Shown piece by piece: positions 17,977 to 25,372 of a stretch of 64,000 bases of DNA. The stretch spans positions 1 to 64,000 of the forward strand of contig JAATFX010000146.1 of the NCBI GenBank assembly GCA_015654925.1, given 5' to 3'. A program made the position numbers and the translations under genes. The notes beneath the pieces are model-generated. The model saw only the letters and a list, made by a program, of their open reading frames with translations. It had not been told where the DNA came from and searched no databases. This DNA is from Enterobacterales bacterium. GTDB taxonomy: Bacteria > Pseudomonadota > Gammaproteobacteria > Enterobacterales > Enterobacteriaceae. Position 1 is the stretch's first letter, and every line of letters begins with the position of its first letter.

Positions 17977-18444
17977 TCAGTCTTTGGCGCAAATGAAAAA
18001 GGGCGAATAAAATATGCTCACCAGAATCGCGCCGTCATCGATGCGCCTGAAGCTGGGTAAAATGGATTCGCCCACCGGCAGCAGGATCGGGCTGGCCACC
18101 GCGGCCGGCAGATTATCCAGGGGCGAAACAATCTCCCGGGTAATGGTGATTTCATACAAGCCCTGGCGGTTTTTCTGCCGGAAGGTGAAAAAACGCGTGC
18201 GGTGCAAGTTATAGGTTTGGCCGTCATGGGCGAACGTGCCGTTAAGGGCGTAAAAACCCTCCCGCCCGCCGGTAAAATACATTTTTGCGTCCACCGTATA
18301 GGTAAAACCGCCTTGCGGGCTATTCGCCCGGTGGACCATCAGGCCGGAACAGTGGAAACCCGAAAAACGGGCGCGGTCGCTTTTCAGGTAAAAGAGGGTA
18401 ATGGAAATCAGGCACAGTGCCATGGCGATGGTCATTTTTTTCAT
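17977..18444 (-). CDS. fidL: FidL-like inner-membrane protein
   Basis: A 155-residue protein with one N-terminal transmembrane segment (MTIAMALCLISITLFYL) and a beta-rich extracytoplasmic domain with two cysteines. Size, membrane anchor and position directly behind a ToxR-like regulator match FidL, found with MarT on Salmonella pathogenicity island 3. The ATG at 18442-18444 overlaps the regulator's stop codon in ATGA and has an in-frame extension upstream that is less likely. It probably modulates the regulator across the membrane, as ToxS does for ToxR; this is inference. Confidence 0.75.
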   Translation of the reverse strand: MKKMTIAMALCLISITLFYLKSDRARFSGFHCSGLMVHRANSPQGGFTYTVDAKMYFTGGREGFYALNGTFAHDGQTYNLHRTRFFTFRQKNRQGLYEITITREIVSPLDNLPAAVASPILLPVGESILPSFRRIDDGAILVSIFYSPFFICAKD

Positions 18445-19247
18445 TGCTCGCCCCAATTGTAAAAGTAGAAATTCAGGCAATCCGACAAGGCGCCGCGGGC
18501 GTCCCGTGCGCATTTGGCCAAAAAAGTGCGGCGATTAAGATTCTCTTTGACCGTGGGATTAGTCACGGCGGTCCGGGAAAACAGCACTATGTCACGATCA
18601 TTGCATTGCTCGATATTTCCTATCATGGTCCGTTGAATATCGGTCGCCAGATTTTCTTGTTCCCCTTCATTTACCGGACGCAGGATATAAACATCGCAAG
18701 CGTTAATTTTGCGGAAAAAAATTAACTGCTGCTTATCCCCCACCGTTAAATAAAAATAAATCATCAACAGCGTAATAACGGCGGTAATAATCAATATAAC
18801 ATTACGCAATATTTCCGGATTGAACCGCGCCATGGCGGGGGAGGGTTTATCGGCGGGAACGGCTTCGGTTATCGCCGCCCGCGGCGCCGCGGATTCGGCG
18901 CGATCTCCATAAGGCGCGATAGTTAACCGTTCATTTAGTTTCAGGCCGCGTTTGGGCAGGGTGACGATGGCCGAGGCCTCTAATCCCGTAGCCAGCAGCG
19001 CTTTTCTAATGAGACTGACCTGTTGATTTAAATTACCATTGGAGGGCTGGAGACCTTGTTTTTCCCATACTTGTTCAAATAGCGTTTCGCGGCTCACCGG
19101 CGCGCCGGCGCCATGTGCAATAATCAGCGTCTCTAATACCCGACCGGCGGAATGAGAAAGTCGGATGGCCGGTTCGTCATTATTTAATAAGGATAGTTGA
19201 TATTCTTCGGTATTAAATAACACGCGGCTATCAATTAAATAGAGCAT
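18441..19247 (-). CDS. marT: Membrane-bound ToxR/CadC-type transcriptional regulator (MarT-like)
   Basis: A 268-residue one-component regulator. The cytoplasmic winged helix spans about residues 1-105, with ETLFEQVWEKQG and the C-terminal LPKRGLKL block of the OmpR/ToxR fold. A linker rich in Ala/Pro follows, then a single transmembrane helix at about 148-169 and a periplasmic domain with paired cysteines that could sense redox state. It is co-translated with the FidL-like gene. In Salmonella MarT activates an adhesin (misL); no adhesin gene is visible here, so its target is probably elsewhere. Confidence 0.8.
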   Translation of the reverse strand: MLYLIDSRVLFNTEEYQLSLLNNDEPAIRLSHSAGRVLETLIIAHGAGAPVSRETLFEQVWEKQGLQPSNGNLNQQVSLIRKALLATGLEASAIVTLPKRGLKLNERLTIAPYGDRAESAAPRAAITEAVPADKPSPAMARFNPEILRNVILIITAVITLLMIYFYLTVGDKQQLIFFRKINACDVYILRPVNEGEQENLATDIQRTMIGNIEQCNDRDIVLFSRTAVTNPTVKENLNRRTFLAKCARDARGALSDCLNFYFYNWGEQ

Positions 19248-19649
19248 AGTTGTTCTCCCTGCCGGCGTAATTTCTCCGCCGATACTATTACGGTTTTATA
19301 TTTTTTGGGGCTGCGGCATAAGATTACCCCCCGTCCTGATAAGGCAGGATAGGTGAAAACTTCTTGAGTATTGGAATAGCGTTTTTCTTGAATAACGATC
19401 CGTTTCCCGCAAGTATAAACCAGGGCTGCGCCGGCAAAGGGTTATTAAAACGGTAAAAAAAACCAAACAGCGATAAAAACCACAAAAGACGGCGCCTTGA
19501 GCACAAACCGCTATGTATTCGCCTGTACCGCGCCGGAACGCGACATACTTATACTGATCGGACTTGTTCAGCGTACACTTGTAAGCTAGAGTAGCAGCCT
19601 GATGTTACTACCATCATAGTAGTTATTGTTTACGGCAGTTGTGGACCAG

Positions 19650-20088
19650 CGGGTATTTGACTATCGGCAGCGAGATTGGCTTAACCATGCAAACAACGCA
19701 TCTTGGCGCGACGGCCTGTCGCCCACGATGCTGAACCGTCGACTTAAGTCGCTGGTAAAGCACGGCATAATGTACAACAGCGCCGTTAATACCCGCCCGC
19801 AGCGGTTTGAGTGCCTGCTTACCGAACGCGGCAAGTCTTTTTCCGGTGATGATAACGCCGATGCCATGGGGCGATCCGTCCCTGAACGCGGGCGATATCG
19901 CCGTCCGGCCGGTCAGTCGCCAATGCGGAATACCGGTGATGCCGGTTCTGCTCGATCGGCATACCCATGAACCGCTACCCCATCTTAACATGGCGATTGC
20001 CGCCGGCCCCGGTGCCAAGCGCCGGCTGAACCAGATACGGGAAATGCAAAACCAACATGAAGCAAATCCGCACAAGGAATCATTATGA
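19650..20088 (+). pseudogene. HxlR-family regulator remnant: 5' truncated and frameshifted
   Basis: One frame encodes the end of an HxlR winged helix (LSPTMLNRRLKSLVKHGIM, then PQRFECLLTERGKS). At about 19832 the similarity moves to another frame, giving LFPVMITPMPWGD and then VLLDRHTHEPLPHLNMAIAAGPGAKRRL. Together these are the order expected in long HxlR proteins, including the late AGPGA motif. The N-terminal helix is absent. The stop at 20086-20088 overlaps the fabF start codon in ATGA, so the intact ancestor was probably the first gene of a regulator-fabF operon. The 400 nt before it (19248-19649) show nothing else I can support. Confidence 0.7.
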
Positions 20089-21356
20089 GTAACCGTCGAA
20101 TTGTAATTACCGGCATGGGCGCGGTTTCGCCTTTAGGCTGTGGCGTTGAAACCATTTGGCAGCGCCTGCTGGCGGGCCAATCCGGTATTCGCCCGCTGCC
20201 GGAAGCGATGGTTGCACAGCTGTCGGTGAAAGTCGGCGGCCAGGTGCCAACCCCGGAACAAGACGCCGAAGGCGGCCTTTATCCGGATCGTTTTGTGCCG
20301 CCGAAAGATCAGAAGAAAATGGACCGGTTTATCCTGTTCGCCATGGCTGCGGCCGATGAGGCCCTGCGCCAGGCCGGCTGGTCGGCGGATACCGAAGAAC
20401 GGCAGGATCGCACCGCCACCGTCATCGCCACCGGCATCGGCGGATTCCCGGCCATCGCCAATGCGGTACGTACCTCGGATAACCGCGGGCCGGGCCGTTT
20501 GTCGCCGTTTACCATCCCCTCGTTTCTGGCCAATCTGGCCGCGGGGCATGTGTCGATTAAATATCAGTTCAAAGGGCCGATCGGCGCGCCGGTCACCGCC
20601 TGCGCCGCCGGCGTGCAGGCCATCGGCGACGCGGTGCGCATGATCCGCAACAATGAGGCGGATATCGCGTTATGCGGCGGCGCCGAAGCCGCTATCGATA
20701 CCGTCAGTTTGGGTGGCTTTGCCGCCGCCAGGGCGATCTCCACCCACTTTAACGATGCTCCGGCGACCGCCTCGCGGCCGTTCGACCGGGATCGCGATGG
20801 TTTTGTCATGGGCGAGGGCGCCGGACTGCTGGTGATTGAAACCTTGGATCACGCCCGGGCGCGCGGCGCCAAGCCCCTGGCCGAGATTATCGGTTACGGC
20901 ACCACGGCGGATGCCTACCATATGACCTCGGGGGCGGAAGACGGCGACGGCGCTTACCGCGCCATGAAAATCGCGCTGCGCCAGGGCAATATCACCCCGG
21001 ATCAGGTACAGCACCTCAACGCCCATGCGACTTCCACGCCGGTGGGCGACTTGGGCGAAATCAACGCCATCAAACATCTGTTCGGCAGTTATAGCGACGT
21101 GGCCATCACCTCCACCAAATCGGCCACCGGGCATCTGCTGGGAGCGGCCGGCGGCCTGGAAGCCATCTTTACGGCGCTGGCCCTGCGCGATCAAATCGTG
21201 CCGGCTACCCTGAACCTGGAAAATCCCGACCCGGCGGCGGCAGGCCTGCATTTTGTGCGCGGCGAGCCGGAAAAGCTGGCGATGACCTATGCCATTTCCA
21301 ACGGGTTCGGTTTTGGCGGCGTCAACGCCAGCATTTTATTAAAACGCTGGTCGTAG
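20085..21356 (+). CDS. fabF: Beta-ketoacyl-ACP synthase II (FabF-type condensing enzyme)
   Basis: A 423-residue thiolase-fold enzyme that elongates acyl-ACP with malonyl-ACP. The Cys-His-His triad is complete: Cys173 in VTACAAG, His314 in NAHATSTPVGD and His350 in SATGHLLGAAGG. The gatekeeper GFGFGG loop is near the C-terminus. It is not in a fab cluster (no acpP, fabD or fabG nearby), so it may be an additional copy. Its start overlaps the stop of the decayed HxlR gene, which suggests it was once under that regulator. It could be the main FabF or a specialised one. Confidence 0.9.
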   Translation: MSNRRIVITGMGAVSPLGCGVETIWQRLLAGQSGIRPLPEAMVAQLSVKVGGQVPTPEQDAEGGLYPDRFVPPKDQKKMDRFILFAMAAADEALRQAGWSADTEERQDRTATVIATGIGGFPAIANAVRTSDNRGPGRLSPFTIPSFLANLAAGHVSIKYQFKGPIGAPVTACAAGVQAIGDAVRMIRNNEADIALCGGAEAAIDTVSLGGFAAARAISTHFNDAPATASRPFDRDRDGFVMGEGAGLLVIETLDHARARGAKPLAEIIGYGTTADAYHMTSGAEDGDGAYRAMKIALRQGNITPDQVQHLNAHATSTPVGDLGEINAIKHLFGSYSDVAITSTKSATGHLLGAAGGLEAIFTALALRDQIVPATLNLENPDPAAAGLHFVRGEPEKLAMTYAISNGFGFGGVNASILLKRWS

Positions 21357-21374
21357 CGCTTTAACCGCCCATGG

Positions 21375-21395
21375 CGCGGGGCGCAACGCCCCGCG
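21375..21395 (+). terminator. Strong GC hairpin after fabF
   Basis: A perfect 9-bp stem CGCGGGGCG / CGCCCCGCG with loop CAA, 19 nt after the fabF stop. There is no T-run behind it, so it may slow or protect the 3' end rather than be a classical intrinsic terminator. Confidence 0.5.
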
Positions 21396-21468
21396 TAGCC
21401 CGCCTTCATTAACCCCCCGCGATAAAAATCACCGCTGCCGGCGGATGGCTATTGTTATGGGGGGGAGG

Positions 21469-21494
21469 TCGCTATATATTAATCTATATATCGA
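21469..21494. promoter_or_regulatory. ModE operator (molybdate-responsive)
   Basis: Arms TCGCTATATA and TATATATCGA are separated by TTAATC. Nine of ten positions are inverted-symmetric with a 6-nt spacer, which matches the known ModE consensus ATCGnTATATA-N6-TATATnnCGAT. It lies about 28 nt before the start of the substrate-binding protein gene, overlapping the expected promoter. Repression by molybdate-bound ModE is the expected effect. Confidence 0.82.
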
Positions 21495-21522
21495 TTTTTC
21501 CCCCTTCCTTAAGCGATCAACC

Positions 21523-22599
21523 ATGTCTCTGTTAGCCGTTCGTTCCCGCACGTCTTGGGTTACCTTATGCCTGACCCTGTTAATCACCAGCTTCGCCGCG
21601 TCCGCTGACCGCACCCTGACCGACCAACTGGGACGCAGCGTTACGCTTCCCGACCGGGTGGACCGGGTGGTGGTGTTGCAGCATCAAACGCTGAATTTAC
21701 TGGTTCAACTGGACGCCGCCGATGATGTGGTCGGCCTGTTGTCGAGCTGGAAAAAACAGTTGGGACCGGATTTCGCGCGTTTCGCCCCCCGGCTGGCAAC
21801 CTTGCCGATGCCCGGCGATTTGACCCAGGTGAATATCGAAAGCCTGCTGGCCGAGCATCCGCAGGTGGTATTCGTGGCCAACTATGCCCCGCCGGAGATG
21901 ATTAAGCAGATTGAAGCGGCCGGCATCGCGGTGATCGCGGTGTCGCTGCGCCAGGATAAACCGGGCCAGCAGGATAAGCTCAATCCCGTAATGGCCGATG
22001 AGGAGCAGGCCTACAACGAGGGCCTGCGCCAAGGTATCAAGCTAATTGCCGCGGTGGTGAACCGCGAGCCGCAGGGCGAGGCGCTGATTGACTATACGTT
22101 CAGCGCCCGCGCGCAGGTGGCGTCCCGGCTAAAGGATGTACCCGCGGAGCGGCGCATACGCACCTATATGGCCAACCCGGATTTGACCACCTACGGCGCG
22201 GGTAAATATACCGGCCTGATGATGCAGCATGCCGGCGCGCTGAACGTCGCCGCCGCCACCATCGACGGTTTTAAGCAGGTATCGCTGGAGCAGGTGCTGG
22301 CCTGGAACCCGCAGGTGATCTTTGTGCAGGATCGCTATCCGGACGTGGCGAAGCAGATCGCGGCCGATCCCGCCTGGCAAGGCATCGACGCGGTAAAACA
22401 TCACCGGGTGTATTTGATGCCCGAATACGCCAAAGCCTGGGGCTACCCCATGCCGGAAGCCCTGGCCATCGGCGAGCTGTGGATGGCGAAAAAACTCTAC
22501 CCCGATCGTTTTACCGATATCGATATGCAACGGCAGGCCAATGACTATTATCAGCGTTTTTACCGGGTAGCCTGGCAACCCCGCGCCGATGGCGAGTGA
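21523..22599 (+). CDS. Periplasmic binding protein of a FecCD-type importer, probable molybdate/tungstate (MolA-like)
   Basis: A 358-residue class III binding protein (BtuF/FhuD/MolA fold) with a Sec signal peptide (WVTLCLTLLITSFAASA). The fold starts TLTDQLGRSVTLPDRVDRVVVLQ and has the long central helix. The start at 21523 is chosen because it gives the signal peptide directly, whereas an upstream ATG would run through the ModE box. The ModE operator ahead of it and a ModA-like neighbour point to molybdate, as for Haemophilus MolABC, rather than cobalamin or siderophore. The gene overlaps the permease by 11 nt. Confidence 0.8.
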   Translation: MSLLAVRSRTSWVTLCLTLLITSFAASADRTLTDQLGRSVTLPDRVDRVVVLQHQTLNLLVQLDAADDVVGLLSSWKKQLGPDFARFAPRLATLPMPGDLTQVNIESLLAEHPQVVFVANYAPPEMIKQIEAAGIAVIAVSLRQDKPGQQDKLNPVMADEEQAYNEGLRQGIKLIAAVVNREPQGEALIDYTFSARAQVASRLKDVPAERRIRTYMANPDLTTYGAGKYTGLMMQHAGALNVAAATIDGFKQVSLEQVLAWNPQVIFVQDRYPDVAKQIAADPAWQGIDAVKHHRVYLMPEYAKAWGYPMPEALAIGELWMAKKLYPDRFTDIDMQRQANDYYQRFYRVAWQPRADGE

Positions 22600-23602
22600 T
22601 CCCGATCGCCGGGCGCGCCATATTACCCGGCTGCTGGCGGCGTTGACGCTGGTTATCGCGCTGCTATCGCTGGGATTGGGGCAGTTTACCCTGTCCCCCG
22701 CGCGGGTGCTGGCGGTGCTGGGCGCCCCCTGGCGGCAAGACTCGCTGGAGTACCGTATTATCTGGCTGGTGCGGATGCCGCGGGTCCTGACCGCCTGCCT
22801 GGCGGGCGGGGCGCTGGCGCTGTGCGGCGCCTCTCTGCAAGGCATGTTTCATAACCCCCTGGTGGACCCCCATATTATCGGCGTCAGCGCCGGCGCCGCT
22901 TTTGGCGGCACGCTGGCGATTTTGCTCGGCCTGCCGACGCTGGCGCTGATGGGGTCCGCTTTTGCCTTCGGGCTGCTGGCGCTGGCGCTGGTATACGGCA
23001 TTGCCGCCGCGCTGGGCCGGGATAACCGGCTGATGTTGATTCTGGCGGGCATTATCCTGAGCGGTTTTTTTTCCGCCCTGGTCAGCCTGTTGCAATATCT
23101 GGCCGACACCGAGGAAAAACTGCCGAGCATCGTATTTTGGCTATTGGGCAGTTTCGCCACCGCCAATTGGCATAAGTTTTCCATGCTGGCGCTGCCGCTG
23201 CTGGTGGCCGGGGGCGTACTTTATCGCCTGCGCTGGCGCATCAATATCCTCTCCCTGGGGGACGAGGACGCCGCCTCGCTGGGCATAACGCTGGTGAATG
23301 TCCGCCGGCTGGTCCTGGTATTATGCGCGGTGCTGGTGGCGGCCCAAGTGGCGGTCAGCGGCAGCATCGGCTGGATCGGCCTGGTGATCCCCCATCTGGC
23401 CAGGATACTGGTCGGCGCGGATCACCGGCGCTTGCTGCCGGCCGCCTTTTGGCTGGGCGCCGGATTTATGGTGCTGGTGGACGATCTGGCGCGTTTGCTG
23501 AGCCAGGCCGAGATTCCCCTGGGCATCATCACCGCGCTGCTCGGCGCGCCGCTGTTTGCGTGGCTATTGTTCCTCGATGCGCGCCGCGGGAAAAAATTAT
23601 GA
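22589..23602 (+). CDS. FecCD/BtuC-type ABC permease (MolB-like)
   Basis: A 337-residue permease with about ten transmembrane segments. Family marks are RMPRVLTACLAGGALALCGASLQGMFHNPL at the N-terminus, then GVSAGAAFGG, and GSIGWIGLVIPHLARILVGADHRRLLP near the C-terminus, the BtuC coupling-helix region. It forms a homodimer with two copies of the downstream ATPase. It overlaps both neighbours (11 nt and 4 nt), so the three genes are one translation unit. Confidence 0.92.
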   Translation: MASDPDRRARHITRLLAALTLVIALLSLGLGQFTLSPARVLAVLGAPWRQDSLEYRIIWLVRMPRVLTACLAGGALALCGASLQGMFHNPLVDPHIIGVSAGAAFGGTLAILLGLPTLALMGSAFAFGLLALALVYGIAAALGRDNRLMLILAGIILSGFFSALVSLLQYLADTEEKLPSIVFWLLGSFATANWHKFSMLALPLLVAGGVLYRLRWRINILSLGDEDAASLGITLVNVRRLVLVLCAVLVAAQVAVSGSIGWIGLVIPHLARILVGADHRRLLPAAFWLGAGFMVLVDDLARLLSQAEIPLGIITALLGAPLFAWLLFLDARRGKKL

Positions 23603-24381
23603 CGGAAGATGCGCTTTGTGCCCGGCGGCTGGAATATGGCCATCATGAGGTCTTGTTCGAGCCCCTGACCTTTACCTGCGCCCGGGGCGAGATATGCGCG
23701 GTGCTGGGGGCCAACGGACGCGGCAAAACCACGCTTTTGCATACCCTGACGGGCATCCTGCCCGCTTTGGGCGGCGAGGTGCATTGCGCGGGCGGCCTGG
23801 GATTTGTGCCGCAAAGCTTTACCCCCACCTTTGCCTACCGGGTGTTCGATATTGTGCTGATGGGGCGGGCGGGCAGCGTGGGCCTGCTGCGCATGCCCAC
23901 GGCGCGGGATGAAGAGATCGCGCGCGCGGCGCTGTCCGCCCTGAATATCGGCGCGCTGGCGGGCCGGCCGTTTCATACCCTCTCCGGCGGGCAGCGCCAG
24001 TTGGTGCTGATTGCCAGGGCGCTGGCGACCCGCGGCGAGATCCTGATCCTGGATGAACCGACCGCGGCCCTGGATTTAGCCAATCAGCAAGCGGTGATGC
24101 GGCTGATTTACCGCCTGGCCCGCCAACAGGGGATCAGCGTATTGTTTACCACCCACGATCCGTCCCACGCGGCGCTGCTGGCCGATAAAACCCTGCTGCT
24201 GCTGCCGGGGCGGCGGTGGCTGTTCGGCGCCACGGACCGGGTGCTTAACGAACCCAACCTGCAACGGGCCTATGCTATGGTGGTAAAACGCCTGGACGTG
24301 GATCATCAGGGGCGCCGGTACCCGGTGCTGGCCCCGCTGTTTGACTTGACGGAGCGGGATAACGCCTCCGGCGGCGCTTAG
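23599..24381 (+). CDS. ABC importer ATPase (FepC/BtuD/MolC-like)
   Basis: A 260-residue ATPase energising the FecCD-type importer. Walker A is GANGRGKTT, with an unusual Arg in place of the common Ser/Cys. The Q-loop is in VPQSFTPT, the signature LSGGQRQ, Walker B ILILDEPTAALD and the switch His in TTHDPSHA. The ATG overlaps the permease stop. The stop overlaps the stop of the convergent ModA-like gene by 4 nt, so there is no room for an intergenic terminator. Confidence 0.9.
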   Translation: MTEDALCARRLEYGHHEVLFEPLTFTCARGEICAVLGANGRGKTTLLHTLTGILPALGGEVHCAGGLGFVPQSFTPTFAYRVFDIVLMGRAGSVGLLRMPTARDEEIARAALSALNIGALAGRPFHTLSGGQRQLVLIARALATRGEILILDEPTAALDLANQQAVMRLIYRLARQQGISVLFTTHDPSHAALLADKTLLLLPGRRWLFGATDRVLNEPNLQRAYAMVVKRLDVDHQGRRYPVLAPLFDLTERDNASGGA

Positions 24382-25103
24382 CCGTCGATGGGCGCAAAAC
24401 CCGCTCGGCGCAGGAAATCCTGTCCGTCCTCCCCCAAGATAAACGCCGCCAGCGGGTCGGCCCGGCGCGCGCGTACCGCCAGCGCGTATACGGCGCGTAC
24501 GTTATAGGCCTCGGGGATCTCCACCACCCGCAGGGCCGGGTCCTGGGCCAGACGCGCAGCGTAGTGCGCATACCCGATAAATACATCGGCCATTCCCTGA
24601 TGAATCAACCAGCCGGCCGCCAATTCGCCGGCCGGGATCACCGGCGTATCCCGGCCGCCCACCAGCGGCCTGGCCCGCGCCTTGAGATGCTCCGCGCCGC
24701 CGGGCAGGAGCGGGGCGACACGGTCGAAAAGCTGCCAGGCATAATCGCCGGAAGGATCGCTGCCGGGCGTGGACGTCGCCAGAATCAACCCGGTATCGCT
24801 CAGCAATGCCAGCCAGTCGGCCCGCCGGGTCGCCGGGGTATTGCGCACCGTCAGGCACAGCCGGTTTTGCGCAAAGGGCATGACGGCCAGCGCCAGCCCG
24901 GCCGCCAGCAGCCGCGCGGGATGTTCGGCATTGGCGCTGGCGAACAGATCGCAGGCCTCCCCGGCCTCGATGCGCTGGCGCAGCAGGCCGGCGGGGCCGA
25001 ATATCACGTCTATCCGCCGGCCGGTCGTGGTGCCGTAGGTCGCCAGCAGCGGCGTCAGGGCGGGGCGCAGGCTGCCTGCCGCCAAAACCACGAGTGGTGT
25101 CAT
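24378..25103 (-). CDS. ModA-like molybdate/oxyanion binding protein without signal peptide
   Basis: A 241-residue class II binding-protein fold. VVLAAGSLRPALTPLL, RIDVIFGPAGLLRQRIEAGEACDLFASA and the NRLCLTVR strand follow the ModA pattern. ModA proteins normally have a signal peptide, but here the fold begins at residue 4 and GAGGA lies 8 nt before this ATG, so no exported form is apparent. It may be a cytoplasmic oxyanion sensor or buffer, or depend on another export route. It faces the ModE-controlled importer, which supports an oxyanion role. Confidence 0.7.
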   Translation of the reverse strand: MTPLVVLAAGSLRPALTPLLATYGTTTGRRIDVIFGPAGLLRQRIEAGEACDLFASANAEHPARLLAAGLALAVMPFAQNRLCLTVRNTPATRRADWLALLSDTGLILATSTPGSDPSGDYAWQLFDRVAPLLPGGAEHLKARARPLVGGRDTPVIPAGELAAGWLIHQGMADVFIGYAHYAARLAQDPALRVVEIPEAYNVRAVYALAVRARRADPLAAFILGEDGQDFLRRAGFAPIDG

Positions 25104-25237
25104 GATGGGTTCCTCAAATTCCGGTGGGCCGACGTCCAGCGCGCTACCTGTAATAGCATAAAGCGCCGCTGCGGGCCAGGGGGCGTCAGGGGCGGGGACG
25201 TACCAAAATTCAGCATCCGGCCCTTAATGTCGCCGGA

Positions 25238-25310
25238 CGTGAGATTTGTCACACAATCTTATGCAGACTATGCCCGGCTTCATAGTTTGCCCGCGCGCTC
25301 TCTTTATACT
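25238..25310 (+). promoter_or_regulatory. CRP-like site and promoter of maeB
   Basis: CGTGA-GATTTG-TCACA at 25238-25253 matches nine of ten conserved positions of the CRP consensus TGTGA-N6-TCACA. A good -10 TATACT lies at 25305-25310 with no good -35. With a start site 6-8 nt after the -10, the CRP centre sits near -71, a standard class I activation position. The site also lies 135 nt upstream of the divergent ModA-like gene. Confidence 0.65.
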
Positions 25311-25372
25311 GGTGGTGACGTAATGATGAACCACTCCTGTATAAGTCCTAAAAAGCTATAAGGAACCCTACA

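Noticed and set aside
19324..19506. Short reverse-strand frame in the gap before the HxlR remnant
   Set aside because: Basic and aromatic-rich translation, no start signal, no similarity recognised.
25138..25161. Possible second ModE site in front of the ModA-like gene
   Set aside because: Only the outer CGCTA and AGCG ends are symmetric; the TATATA cores are missing, so it does not reach the standard of the site at 21469-21494.
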